A DNA stretch of 64,000 nucleotides from an uncultured Erysipelotrichaceae bacterium (GTDB taxonomy: Bacteria > Bacillota_I > Bacilli_A > Erysipelotrichales > Erysipelotrichaceae). The notes beneath the pieces are model-generated. The model did no database searches, was not told the origin of the DNA, and saw only the letters and a program-made list of their open reading frames with translations. How positions within the stretch are numbered: the stretch's first letter is position 1; each line of letters opens with the position of its first letter. The position numbers and the translations under genes are program-made. The stretch covers positions 1-64,000 of the forward strand of contig OMXA01000009.1 of assembly GCA_900314905.1 (NCBI GenBank), read 5' to 3'. This document shows positions 1-8,140 of the stretch, piece by piece.

Positions 1-525
1 GAAAAGCTGCATCAGACAAAGTATCTTGCTCTGATGGCAGCCATGATCGCGCTGAAGACTGTGCTGAGCATGTACTATCTTCCGGTCTCCGAGAACCTCA
101 GGGTTTCAATCTCATTTCTGATCGTCGCCCTCGAAGCCAGCATAGTCGGGCCGGCTGCCGGAATGGTCAGCGGAGCAGTTACGGACCTGGTCAGCTTCCT
201 GCTGTTTCCCGATGGGGCATTCTTTTTCGGCTATACGATCACGGCCATGCTCGGGGAACTGATCTATGCATTCTTCCTCTACCGGAAGAAGGTCACCTGG
301 CAGCGTCTGCTTCTGAGCAAGCTATTGAACAATTACCTGGTCAATGTGCTGCTCGGCTCGCTCTGGTCCAGCCTGCTGTATTCCAGAGGCTATTACTGGT
401 ATCTTGCGAAAAGCGCCATGAAGAATACCATCCTGCTGCCATTTGAAGTGCTGGCATTAGCAGCGATGTTCCGGCTGCTGAATCCGGTTCTTGAAAAGCG
501 CGGCTGGATCATGAAACAGCAATGA
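1..525 (+). CDS. folT: ECF transporter S component, folate type (5' end outside window)
   Basis: Membrane substrate-binding subunit of an energy-coupling factor importer, most like the folate-specific FolT family. The frame is open to base 1 (it reads EKLHQTKYLALM before the first internal Met at 34), so the true start lies upstream of the window. What is visible is hydrophobic, with several predicted membrane helices. It has the family features: an early Ala/Leu-rich helix, the LRVSISFLIVALEASIVGP stretch, and the GMVSGAVTDLVSFLLFP loop followed by FGYTITAMLGELIY. It ends one base before the convergent CapA-fold gene. The substrate is assigned by family resemblance only; a THF riboswitch that could confirm it would lie upstream of the window. 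Confidence 0.8.
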   Translation, partial: EKLHQTKYLALMAAMIALKTVLSMYYLPVSENLRVSISFLIVALEASIVGPAAGMVSGAVTDLVSFLLFPDGAFFFGYTITAMLGELIYAFFLYRKKVTWQRLLLSKLLNNYLVNVLLGSLWSSLLYSRGYYWYLAKSAMKNTILLPFEVLALAAMFRLLNPVLEKRGWIMKQQ

Positions 526-526
526 A

Positions 527-1633
527 TCAGTAAAGTCCGCCGATGCGTATGCTGTCATCCATGCGGGTCAGGGTCTGGCAGTATCCCTCATAAAGCCCCT
601 TGCGATCCGGCAGTTCTGCTTCTGTAACATCACTGATCGGCTTGACGACCACGCTGCCGTCACTCTGCGGAACGCTGACGACCAGATCAACCTTCGGATT
701 CGTGAGTTCAATGCGATGGGTGCTGCCCGCGGTGATCTCGGTCACGGTGACAGCTCCGATCGCCCCGATCCGGTTCGTGCTTTCGACCTCATCTGTCAGC
801 AGGTTGCCCAGCGAATAGAAGACGAGGGTATCATCAATCCAGCATACCGGCTGGACGGCATTCTCCGCATTGCCGATGATGACCGAAGCCCCTGCCCCGG
901 CAAGCGCTTCGGCGATCTGCTTCTGCCGGTCATTGGGCAGTGCTCCCTGGCCGCCATCCCAGAAGATCGAGACAATCACAATATCTGCATTCTGCGCCGC
1001 CTTGTTTACAAGAAGCGGCGATTTCTCATCATCATATACATTGACGAGATAGTTCTCATTCTCCGGAATCGGTTCCTTCAGGGTATCCGTAAAGGAAAGA
1101 AACGCTGCGGTCACTCCGCTGACTTCAGAAATGCGCAGCTGATTCTGCGCATCCGTGCTCGTGTTCGTGCCGCTGGTGATTGCCGAAGAAGAATTCCAGT
1201 ACTGCATGGACGCATCAATGCCGTCTTTTCCATGCGCAAGGCTTTGCGGATTCGCCAGAGCAACCTGGTTGAAGCCGGAAGAAATCATGGCATCTGCAAA
1301 TTCTGATGGCAGATCGGTGCCGATCAGAGATTCCTGCTGATAGGAAGAAAATCCGGACGTGCTGATGATGTCGGAAAGCGAAGAAATGCAGGCTGGATAA
1401 TCAGAACTCTGCATCGATGTATTCACCGTTCCTGCCGCAAACACATTCACGACATTCGTCGTTTCTTCCGGCAGCCAGTATGCAGAAGCAGACGCAGAGA
1501 TAGCCGCTGCTTCTTCCTTCTGCTCCATTTTCTTGGTCAGAAGTGTCATGATCAGACTGGTGCTTGCGATGACAAGGGCCAGGATGATCAGAATTCTGCC
1601 GGTATCATTCCAGAAATTCTTCTCGTCGTCCAT
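527..1633 (-). CDS. CapA/PGA_cap-fold membrane-anchored protein with degenerate metal-site motifs
   Basis: 368 residues: a short cytoplasmic tail, one membrane anchor (about residues 12-32), then an extracellular domain like the poly-gamma-glutamate capsule protein CapA (calcineurin-like phosphoesterase fold). The order of conserved blocks is kept, including a C-terminal VFYSLGNLL, but the metal-ligand motifs are altered. The usual ANNH block reads LANPQSL, the HWG block reads IFWDGG, and the GHHPH block reads GNAENA. Family knowledge therefore suggests a non-catalytic or re-purposed protein. The start at 1633 is preferred over longer readings because those run into the divergent aminotransferase gene, and because a -10 box ends six bases before this ATG. 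GGAG lies only two bases before ATG, too close for a normal ribosome site. Confidence 0.75.
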   Translation of the reverse strand: MDDEKNFWNDTGRILIILALVIASTSLIMTLLTKKMEQKEEAAAISASASAYWLPEETTNVVNVFAAGTVNTSMQSSDYPACISSLSDIISTSGFSSYQQESLIGTDLPSEFADAMISSGFNQVALANPQSLAHGKDGIDASMQYWNSSSAITSGTNTSTDAQNQLRISEVSGVTAAFLSFTDTLKEPIPENENYLVNVYDDEKSPLLVNKAAQNADIVIVSIFWDGGQGALPNDRQKQIAEALAGAGASVIIGNAENAVQPVCWIDDTLVFYSLGNLLTDEVESTNRIGAIGAVTVTEITAGSTHRIELTNPKVDLVVSVPQSDGSVVVKPISDVTEAELPDRKGLYEGYCQTLTRMDDSIRIGGLY

Positions 1634-1639
1634 GGCTCC

Positions 1640-1648
1640 ATTGTAGCA
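1640..1648 (-). promoter_or_regulatory. Extended -10 promoter giving a leaderless transcript of the CapA-fold gene
   Basis: On the minus strand TGC-TACAAT is followed by exactly six bases and then the ATG at 1633, so the predicted +1 is the A of the start codon. The -35 region is weak, as is common with extended -10 promoters. Inferred from spacing only. Confidence 0.5.
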
Positions 1649-1726
1649 TATCAGGTGTATCATTAACGCAGCAGCAGATGGGAAATCATACACCTGCTGA
1701 TCACATGATCGAAGGAGAAGATACCC

Positions 1727-2983
1727 ATGACTTTCACCAGAAAAACGGCCAGTCTCGTCCCCATCAGGGACACCGTATTTGCAGTTGCAGACAAGGCAAA
1801 GAAAGATAAAGCAGAACATGGCGATGACGCGGTAACGGATGCGACCATCGGATCCCTGTATGGAGAAGATGGCAATCTGGTTGCCTTTGATACGGTATTT
1901 GATCATTATGATGCGATCGACCATCGCACCAAAGCTGCATACGCATCCAGCTTCACGGGAAACCCGGATTACCGGGAAAAAGTATGGGACTGGGTCACCC
2001 AGGGCAGCAGCCTGGATCTGCCTCATTCCGTCATCGCAACGCCTGGCGGAACCGGGGCTGTCTCAACCTCGCTGGTCACGTTCCTTGATGCAGGTCAGAC
2101 CGTGATCCTGCCGGATATCGCCTGGGGGTCCTACCGCCTGATGGCAGCGCAGTACAACCTGAAGACTGTGAATTATCAGATGTTTGATGGAGATCATTTC
2201 AACCTGGCATCGGTAAAGCAGGCCATTGAGGAAGTTCATAAGACCCAGGACCGTATTGTCCTGGTCGTCAACAGCCCTTGTCATAACCCGACTGGCTACA
2301 GCCTTTCTGAAGCGGAATGGAGCGCATTGACCGATCTGCTCAATGAAGCAGGAAAGACCGGGCCGGTCATTCTGGTGAATGATATTGCCTACATCGATTA
2401 TTCGTATGACCTAGCCCATTCCAGAACCTATATGAACTGCTTCAATCAGTTCAGCGACCAGGTGATGGGAGTCATCTGCTTCTCCTGCTCCAAGACTCTG
2501 ACTTCTTATGGCCTTCGCTGCGGAGCAGCCGTCATCATCGCCAGACAGAAACATGATGTGCGTGATGCGGAAATCGTCTTTGAAAAGAACGCCAGAGCAA
2601 CCTGGTCCAACATTCCGAATGCGGCCATGAAGAACTTCGTCTGGGTGGTGACAGAAAACCGCGAAACCTTCCTGAAGGAAAAGCAGAACTACATCGAGCT
2701 CATGAGGGAACGCAGTTCGATTTTCCTGAAAGAGGCCAAGAAATGCGGACTGGAAACCTATCCGTATCAGGAAGGCTTCTTCGTGACCCTGAAAATCGAG
2801 GATAATGAAAGAGCAGAACGCATTCATGAAGAGCTGATGAAGAACCATATCTACACGGTTCTGGTCAATCATGGAATCCGCGTTGCCTGCTGCTCGCTTC
2901 CGCTGAAGAAAGCACATGGTCTTGCGGCAAAAATGAAGGCAATTGAAGACTCTGTTCAGCAAGAACCAAGCAAGCCGGAGTGA
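1727..2983 (+). CDS. PLP-dependent class I/II aminotransferase
   Basis: 418-residue fold-type I aminotransferase of the aspartate/aromatic group. Visible motifs: the GGTGAVS cofactor-phosphate loop (about residue 108), NSPCHNPTGYS (about 185), the Asp/Tyr pair in NDIAYIDYSYD, the Schiff-base lysine in CFSCSKTLTSYGLR (about residue 255), and the substrate-carboxylate arginine near GIRVACCSL. The start has a good ribosome site (AAGGAG about nine bases upstream). It is transcribed divergently from the CapA-fold gene and followed by a clear hairpin terminator. The amino-acid specificity cannot be read from sequence. Confidence 0.9.
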   Translation: MTFTRKTASLVPIRDTVFAVADKAKKDKAEHGDDAVTDATIGSLYGEDGNLVAFDTVFDHYDAIDHRTKAAYASSFTGNPDYREKVWDWVTQGSSLDLPHSVIATPGGTGAVSTSLVTFLDAGQTVILPDIAWGSYRLMAAQYNLKTVNYQMFDGDHFNLASVKQAIEEVHKTQDRIVLVVNSPCHNPTGYSLSEAEWSALTDLLNEAGKTGPVILVNDIAYIDYSYDLAHSRTYMNCFNQFSDQVMGVICFSCSKTLTSYGLRCGAAVIIARQKHDVRDAEIVFEKNARATWSNIPNAAMKNFVWVVTENRETFLKEKQNYIELMRERSSIFLKEAKKCGLETYPYQEGFFVTLKIEDNERAERIHEELMKNHIYTVLVNHGIRVACCSLPLKKAHGLAAKMKAIEDSVQQEPSKPE

Positions 2984-2998
2984 TCCTCCGGCTTTTCA
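2972..2998 (+). terminator. Rho-independent terminator of the aminotransferase gene
   Basis: AAGCCGGAG / CTCCGGCTT stem that includes the stop codon in its loop, followed by TTTTC. Confidence 0.75.
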
Positions 2999-3015
2999 GA
3001 CCTGAGATTCCGGAA

Positions 3016-3044
3016 GAAGGCAGGGTCCTCCCCTGCCTTCTTTC
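3016..3044 (-). terminator. Terminator after the ferredoxin-reductase-like gene
   Basis: AAGGCAGGG / CCCTGCCTT stem just beyond the minus-strand stop codon at 3047. It has T-rich tails on both sides and may serve both convergent genes. Confidence 0.6.
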
Positions 3045-3046
3045 TG

Positions 3047-4240
3047 TCACTGAATGATGATCCGGATCTTCACATCCGACAGCGGCCACGAAGAACATGC
3101 ATGCACATAGCCGAACTTGCGGTCGGCATATCTTCTGCCATCCCCCTGGGAAGGAATGAATACCTCCCCCTCCAGCAGCTGGCACCGGCAGTATCCGCAT
3201 GCTCCGCTGCGGCATCTCGTATGATTTGGAATTCCTGCCCGCTCAAGAGCAACTGCCAGCGGCTCAGAAGCCTTTGCATCAATCGTCTGTTCCTCGATTC
3301 CCCGGCATACCGTGCATTTCCAGACTTTCTCTGGATCGCCATGATATCCCTCTGCCTTGGTGATATCACGAGGAGCACCGAATACCTCAAAGCGGATACG
3401 GCGTTCCGGAATCCTGAGTTTATGGAGTTCCGCCGAGACAAACTGATACATCGGCAGCGGTCCGCAGACAAAATACGTGCAATCTTCTCTGCCGCTGTAT
3501 TTCCGGATCAGATCCGCGCTCAGAAACCCCTTCTCTCCCTGGTATTCCGGTTCGTCAGAGATCACATTGATGAACCTGACCCGGGAACACTGTTTACTCA
3601 CAGCAGCGAGCTGCCGTTCCAGAATGATATCTTCCGTATTCCTGGATCCATAGAGAATCGTGAGATCTGCATCCATGGTCCCATGAGCAATTTCCTGCGC
3701 CATCGAGAAAAACGGAGTGATTCCGCTGCCGCCTGCCAGGGCAATCAGATGCTTCGCATCCCGCAATGGCTCGTAATAAAACTGGCCGAACGGGAGATGA
3801 GCATCGAATTCATCACCTGGCTCTGCGTGTTCATACAGCCAGCTGGACGCAAATCCTTCTGACGGTCTTCCATTGCGAATCGTCAGGGCAAAGAACGGAT
3901 GATCCTTCTTTCTTGCCTGATAAGGAGCAGAGCAGATGGAATAAGGCCTGGTCGTGACTGTATTCCCGATCTTAAGATCCAGCGAACAGTACTGTCCAGC
4001 CTCAAACGGAGGCAGGCGATACCCTTCGCATGCCTCAAAGGTAAACATCTTCGCAGTACATGAAACCTCTTCTGTTTTCACGATTCTGATTCTGGTTACT
4101 GACGGGTGCAATTCGTCTGCAATCTCCCGGATCGGATCTGAATAATGATTTTCCCTGCTGCCTTCTGCGATCAGACGGCGCCTTGCCTTGATCACTCGGG
4201 CAGCACCGCCAGCATCTTTCAGAAATCCTCTGACTTTCAT
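3047..4240 (-). CDS. Ferredoxin-NAD(P)H-reductase-type oxidoreductase with C-terminal 2Fe-2S domain
   Basis: 397 residues. After a basic N-terminal extension of about 45 residues come an FAD-binding barrel (RPYSICSAP, about residue 97), an NAD(P)-binding domain (LAGGSGITPFFS, CGPLPMY), and a plant-type [2Fe-2S] domain with CRSGACGYC and a final Cys near the C-terminus. This is the architecture of reductases that pass electrons from NAD(P)H through flavin and 2Fe-2S to a partner oxygenase or oxidoreductase. It starts one base after the stop codon of the phytoene-desaturase-like gene, so the two are translationally coupled and probably form one electron-transfer unit. The final acceptor is unknown. 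Confidence 0.85.
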   Translation of the reverse strand: MKVRGFLKDAGGAARVIKARRRLIAEGSRENHYSDPIREIADELHPSVTRIRIVKTEEVSCTAKMFTFEACEGYRLPPFEAGQYCSLDLKIGNTVTTRPYSICSAPYQARKKDHPFFALTIRNGRPSEGFASSWLYEHAEPGDEFDAHLPFGQFYYEPLRDAKHLIALAGGSGITPFFSMAQEIAHGTMDADLTILYGSRNTEDIILERQLAAVSKQCSRVRFINVISDEPEYQGEKGFLSADLIRKYSGREDCTYFVCGPLPMYQFVSAELHKLRIPERRIRFEVFGAPRDITKAEGYHGDPEKVWKCTVCRGIEEQTIDAKASEPLAVALERAGIPNHTRCRSGACGYCRCQLLEGEVFIPSQGDGRRYADRKFGYVHACSSWPLSDVKIRIIIQ

Positions 4241-4241
4241 C

Positions 4242-5795
4242 TCACGCAGCCTCCTTCATTTCCGCTAGAATGATCTGAGCAGCAATCTTTCCATTATTGA
4301 TATTGACTGCCATTCCATCTCCTGCCAGCTGCGCAGAAGAACACCAGATCAGGTGGTGAATCAGATCATTATCCCTGGCCGCATCTTCCAGACGGGCAAC
4401 AATGCTGTTGGACATATGATGCTGATATCCATAGATGCTGCCGCGATAGGCTCCGGTATAGTGGGCGATCGTGACTGGCGTCTCTATTTCGATATCGATG
4501 ATGTGGTCCTTCAGATTGACTCCCAGCCGCTTTGATACCTGATCGATCATCTGCGAAGCAATTCTGCGTTTTGTCTTAGCATATTGATCCGCAGTCACGC
4601 CATCAAAGCACTCGGCAAGCGGCAGATTCGTGATTGACAGCGAGGTCTTTCCCTCCATAACTGCATCCGGGTTTGCATAGTTCAGACAGATGGTGGTGAG
4701 ATAGCTCCAGTTTCCGAGATGTTTTCCTTCTTCAAAGAAAGCAGCAGTATCCATTGGTATCTCACTAGAGAAAACAGAATAGCTGTGAATATTCAGATCT
4801 TCCGGTTTCTGATCCAGCATCAGAACGACGGAGAAGCAGCTGACGCTTAGCGGCATCGCATTCGCATACCGGATTGCTTTTTCGGGCACTTCGCTTGGTG
4901 GTTCGATCATCTTTCCGAACACCGCATTCGGATACGGTCCGCAGGCAATATAATCCGCATGGATTTCGTCGCCTCGTTTCGTTCTGACGCCATAGGCTGT
5001 ATGGTCTCTGACCAGTATTTTTTCAACTTCCTGACCATATTCGATCTGAACCCCCTTCTTGAAACAGGCATCTGCCATTGCGCACGCCATTTCATAAGAG
5101 AATCCCCTGGCGACATAGCTGCCGCCGCTCATATAATCTCCCATCAGAAACGCATAGATGGTAAATGGAAGGGTATTCATCGGCTGACCGACATAGATCC
5201 AGTAAGCGCTGAGAATCTTCTTCACTGCCGCCGGAAGATCGGTAGTCTCGTCGATCACTTCCTTTGCAGAATAGCCGGCAGTTTTCACCAGCGCTTCATG
5301 ATGTCTCAGCATCTGCAGCTTGCTCATGGAATGATCATTCAGGTAGACCACGGACTGATATACCCGCTCGCAGAGGTCCAGCAGGCCATTGACCTCTTTC
5401 TTCGTTCCCGGATACTGCCGTTCAATCTCATCAGCAGCGATCCAGGTGCCATCCGGATTCTTTCCGGCATGCAGCTCGATGTCAATTCCATCTTCCTCAG
5501 ATACGAGCGTATAAGCTTCCGGAACGCGAAGCCAGTCAATCACAGCTCCCATCTCTTCGAGATATTTCCGCATGAATAGCGGATGATCTTCTGGCCCGAT
5601 CGACATCATTTCATGCAGAGTTGCTTCCATTTCAACGCCGCTTCTGACAAAAGACGCCGCAACTCCGCCTGGAAGATTATGCCGTTCGAGAATCAGAACT
5701 GATTTTCCTTCTGATGCCAGCTTCATTGCGCAGCTCATTCCTGCCAGAGCTCCGCCGATCACAATGACATCATATTTGTCACGATAGAATGCCAT
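4242..5795 (-). CDS. Phytoene-desaturase-like NAD(P)/FAD-dependent oxidoreductase
   Basis: 517-residue flavoprotein of the amine-oxidase / CrtI / retinol-saturase superfamily. The N-terminal dinucleotide fold is clear (DVIVIGGALAGMSCAMKLA, then VLILERHNLPGG). The C-terminal FAD contact block is GAYRGSIYGYQHH ... SAQLAGDGMAVN. The start at 5795 is fixed by an AAGGAGG site five to six bases upstream; longer readings have none. It is the first gene of a two-gene unit with the 2Fe-2S reductase and lies head-to-head with a GntR regulator. No other carotenoid genes are nearby, so the substrate is open; a lipid or isoprenoid desaturation/saturation role is only inferred. Confidence 0.8.
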   Translation of the reverse strand: MAFYRDKYDVIVIGGALAGMSCAMKLASEGKSVLILERHNLPGGVAASFVRSGVEMEATLHEMMSIGPEDHPLFMRKYLEEMGAVIDWLRVPEAYTLVSEEDGIDIELHAGKNPDGTWIAADEIERQYPGTKKEVNGLLDLCERVYQSVVYLNDHSMSKLQMLRHHEALVKTAGYSAKEVIDETTDLPAAVKKILSAYWIYVGQPMNTLPFTIYAFLMGDYMSGGSYVARGFSYEMACAMADACFKKGVQIEYGQEVEKILVRDHTAYGVRTKRGDEIHADYIACGPYPNAVFGKMIEPPSEVPEKAIRYANAMPLSVSCFSVVLMLDQKPEDLNIHSYSVFSSEIPMDTAAFFEEGKHLGNWSYLTTICLNYANPDAVMEGKTSLSITNLPLAECFDGVTADQYAKTKRRIASQMIDQVSKRLGVNLKDHIIDIEIETPVTIAHYTGAYRGSIYGYQHHMSNSIVARLEDAARDNDLIHHLIWCSSAQLAGDGMAVNINNGKIAAQIILAEMKEAA

Positions 5796-5805
5796 CTTTC
5801 CTCCT

Positions 5806-5820
5806 TGTGGTTTAACCACA
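5806..5820. promoter_or_regulatory. Perfect palindrome, candidate GntR/FCD operator
   Basis: TGTGGTTTAACCACA is a perfect inverted repeat (7+1+7) immediately upstream of the oxidoreductase ribosome site and within the 102-bp divergent region with the GntR gene. FadR-like regulators bind short GT-N-AC palindromes, so this is a likely binding site. A smaller related palindrome (TGTTAACA) lies at about 5875-5882, close to the GntR start. Confidence 0.55.
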
Positions 5821-5897
5821 GATAGTATAGTGATTTCATTCACAGGGCGTCAAACATGTGATAAGCTTCTTCCTGTTAACAAGTCTCGGAGGAAACC

Positions 5898-6611
5898 ATG
5901 AACCAGAAAGAAGCAGGAAATCATCATCGCAGAGATCAGTTCACGGATCAGATTGCTTCGGAGATCCTCTGCGGGAAACGGAAGCCTGGAGACCGCCTGC
6001 CGACGGAGAGGGAATTGGCAGCAGAAGCCGGAATCTCCCGTTCCGCAGTTCATCTTGCCATGGAGAAACTGGAACGCCTGGGCTTTATCCGGACAAACGC
6101 ACGTCATGCAACCTATGTTGAAGACTATCTGAAAAACGGGAATATCGAAACCTTGAATTACCTGATTGCGTTCAGCCGGGATCGGTTTGCCGAGGACTAT
6201 ATGCAGGAACTTCTCGATATGCGCATTGCCATTGAAGGACGTGCCATTGAACTGCTTTCCGGAAACGGTCATCCCTTTGAAGAAACTCTGAACAGGTATC
6301 TGTCTTTTGCCCGGAAGATTGCTGAACAGGAGGATGCCGATGGACTGCAGCTAGCTTCTTCATTCTTTGAGTTCCATCATGAAATCTGCGTGCTTTCCGG
6401 AAACTTCATTCTCGCAATGATGTTCAATTCCTTCCGGAAAGTGACACTGACCTACTGGCAGGATGCGATCAGAGCACTCGGTGCAAAGCGCTGCTTAGAC
6501 CTCGAGGCGCAGTTTCTAGATATCCTTGCCGCAGGAGATTCTGCAGAATCCATCCAGTTTCTGAGAGCAGAATTCGAGCTTTTCCGGGATCAGGTCGAGC
6601 AGAATTCATGA
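5898..6611 (+). CDS. GntR-family transcriptional regulator, FadR/FCD type
   Basis: 237 residues. The N-terminal winged helix-turn-helix (GDRLPTERELAAEAGISRSAV, followed by LERLGFI, about residues 35-72) is followed by an all-helical FCD effector domain with the usual RIAIEGRAIELL and FHHEICVLSGN blocks, whose His/Asp residues normally bind a metal and a carboxylate ligand. The start has a strong GGAGG site. It is divergent from the flavoprotein pair and probably represses it and itself in response to an acidic metabolite (inferred from arrangement). Confidence 0.88.
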   Translation: MNQKEAGNHHRRDQFTDQIASEILCGKRKPGDRLPTERELAAEAGISRSAVHLAMEKLERLGFIRTNARHATYVEDYLKNGNIETLNYLIAFSRDRFAEDYMQELLDMRIAIEGRAIELLSGNGHPFEETLNRYLSFARKIAEQEDADGLQLASSFFEFHHEICVLSGNFILAMMFNSFRKVTLTYWQDAIRALGAKRCLDLEAQFLDILAAGDSAESIQFLRAEFELFRDQVEQNS

Positions 6612-6668
6612 AAGGATTTTTACAGATCCTTTATTGCAGCTTCATAATTTCTGAGTAAACTGGAAGCG

Positions 6669-7214
6669 ATGACAAAAGTAATAGGCTCCAGAAGAACATT
6701 TCTGGATGCGGACGATGAAGCCGCAATGGAATTTCTGAGAATCACTTCCGATATCTATGCCGATCCGGATTATCAGCGTCTGCGCCATTATACGCATCAT
6801 TACTCCACGACCCGGTTCCAGCATTGCGTGAATGTGGCATGGTATACTTACCTCTGGACGAAGAAACAGGGTCTGAACTACCGCTCGGCCGCCAGAGGAG
6901 CGATGCTTCATGATTTCTATCTCTATGACCAGCATAAAGGAGAACAGCCGATCCGCGGCCGCCATTGTGCCGTGCATCCGGTGATTGCCCTTGAGAATGC
7001 AAAGAAGCATTTCGAGGTAGATCCGATCATGGAAGACTGCATTCTGCACCATATGTGGCCAAGCTGCCCGGGCATGCCGAAGACAAAAGAAGGCATGATC
7101 GTGGAAGCTGCAGACAAGTACTGTGCGTCCATCGAATGGAGCAGCCGCCAGGTGCACCGCATCCCGCAGGGACTTGCGTATATGCATATGCGGCTTGCAC
7201 GCATGACCTATTGA
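6669..7214 (+). CDS. HD-domain metal-dependent phosphohydrolase
   Basis: 181 residues with the HD superfamily ligands in order: His in RFQHCVN (about residue 57), the His-Asp pair in GAMLHDFY (about 80), histidines near HCAVHPV and LHHMWP, and a late Asp in AADKYCA. These enzymes hydrolyse nucleotides or other phosphomonoesters; the substrate cannot be told here. The start has a modest GGAAG site. It is followed eleven bases later by the zinc phospholipase-like gene, so the two are probably cotranscribed. Confidence 0.75.
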   Translation: MTKVIGSRRTFLDADDEAAMEFLRITSDIYADPDYQRLRHYTHHYSTTRFQHCVNVAWYTYLWTKKQGLNYRSAARGAMLHDFYLYDQHKGEQPIRGRHCAVHPVIALENAKKHFEVDPIMEDCILHHMWPSCPGMPKTKEGMIVEAADKYCASIEWSSRQVHRIPQGLAYMHMRLARMTY

Positions 7215-7224
7215 GGAGGAAACG

Positions 7225-8088
7225 ATGCCAGCCGCAACGACTCATGCAGAATTTGCCCGGAAGGTTTTCAATGCCCTTCCGTTTTCCATCCAGAAGGAGA
7301 TCATTGATCCCCATGCATATTTTCTAGGCTCCCAGGGGCCGGATTATATGTTCTTTTCCCGAGCCTATGTGCTTCCAGGATCACTCTCGAAATACGGAAA
7401 TATGATGCATCATGTGAAAGTGAAGGAAGCAATTCTCTTTCTGAGAACGCATTGCATGGGAAATGGTGTCCTGAAAAGCTACTTCTATGGCTTTCTGACT
7501 CATTATGCTCTGGACTCGAAGATGCATCCGCATATCGACCGGGAAGCGAAAAGAATTCATGATTCTGACGGTACCTTTGAAGGAGAAGCTCACTTCCGCA
7601 TAGAAGCAGAGCTGGATGCCTGGGTATTGCAGAAGGAAAAGAAGAACTACCAGGTATATCAGGATGTGAAGGTCTCTGATTCTGCTGCAGAAGCCATCGG
7701 AGAGCTGTATGAAGCATTATTCCATTCGGTATACGGCATAACGATCCCGGCGAAGCGGTTTGAGGATTCCTGTCATGATGTTTCAGTGTTCACGAAGATG
7801 ATTGCGCCTGGCAGCAAAACCAAGTACCATGCCGTGATCCGCCTGGAGACGCTGGCAAAGCAGCCGCATATGGTCAGCGCGATGATGCTTGATGAAAAAG
7901 ACCCGAGCTCCCTGCCGCTATTGAATCCAGAACACGAAGCAAGAGCTGTTCCAGGTCAGCCTGGAGTCACGGATTCCAGAGACCTCCTGGAGCAGCTGGA
8001 GGATGCGAAGCAGTTTGCCCTCAGGCTGATCATGAACTTTGATCCGGAAGATCTGAAATATGATTTCATCGGAGAACCTGCAGAATGA
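7225..8088 (+). CDS. Zinc-dependent phospholipase C family protein
   Basis: 287 residues of the S1/P1-zinc phospholipase C-like family. The N-terminus begins MPAATTHAEFA, with the early His typical of this family, followed by FLGSQGPDYMFF, HHVKVKEAI, and a TMG-like Gly-X-His block (FLTHYALDSKMHPHID) whose His and Asp residues would bind zinc. There is no signal peptide, so it may act on cytoplasmic or membrane-inner substrates. The start has a strong GAGGAGG site. It ends inside a strong terminator hairpin. Confidence 0.8.
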   Translation: MPAATTHAEFARKVFNALPFSIQKEIIDPHAYFLGSQGPDYMFFSRAYVLPGSLSKYGNMMHHVKVKEAILFLRTHCMGNGVLKSYFYGFLTHYALDSKMHPHIDREAKRIHDSDGTFEGEAHFRIEAELDAWVLQKEKKNYQVYQDVKVSDSAAEAIGELYEALFHSVYGITIPAKRFEDSCHDVSVFTKMIAPGSKTKYHAVIRLETLAKQPHMVSAMMLDEKDPSSLPLLNPEHEARAVPGQPGVTDSRDLLEQLEDAKQFALRLIMNFDPEDLKYDFIGEPAE

Positions 8089-8104
8089 GCTGCAGGTTTT
8101 TTTG
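8079..8104 (+). terminator. Terminator overlapping the stop codon of the phospholipase-like gene
   Basis: ACCTGCA / TGCAGGT stem whose loop contains the TGA stop, followed by seven Ts. The T-run lies directly before the -35 box of the next gene, so that gene is transcribed independently. Confidence 0.8.
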
Positions 8105-8105
8105 A

Positions 8106-8140
8106 TTGTAAGAACCTGTTTTATCCATTAGGATAGTAGC
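8106..8140 (+). promoter_or_regulatory. Promoter of the first HipA-like gene, predicted leaderless
   Basis: TTGTAA (8106-8111), a 17-base spacer and TAGGAT (8129-8134) place +1 at 8141, the first base of the GTG start codon. No Shine-Dalgarno sequence precedes the start. Confidence 0.5.

Noticed and set aside
716..1306. Open frame of 196 codons on the plus strand
   Set aside because: It lies opposite the CapA-fold gene, is rich in Arg/His, and has no domain pattern or ribosome site.
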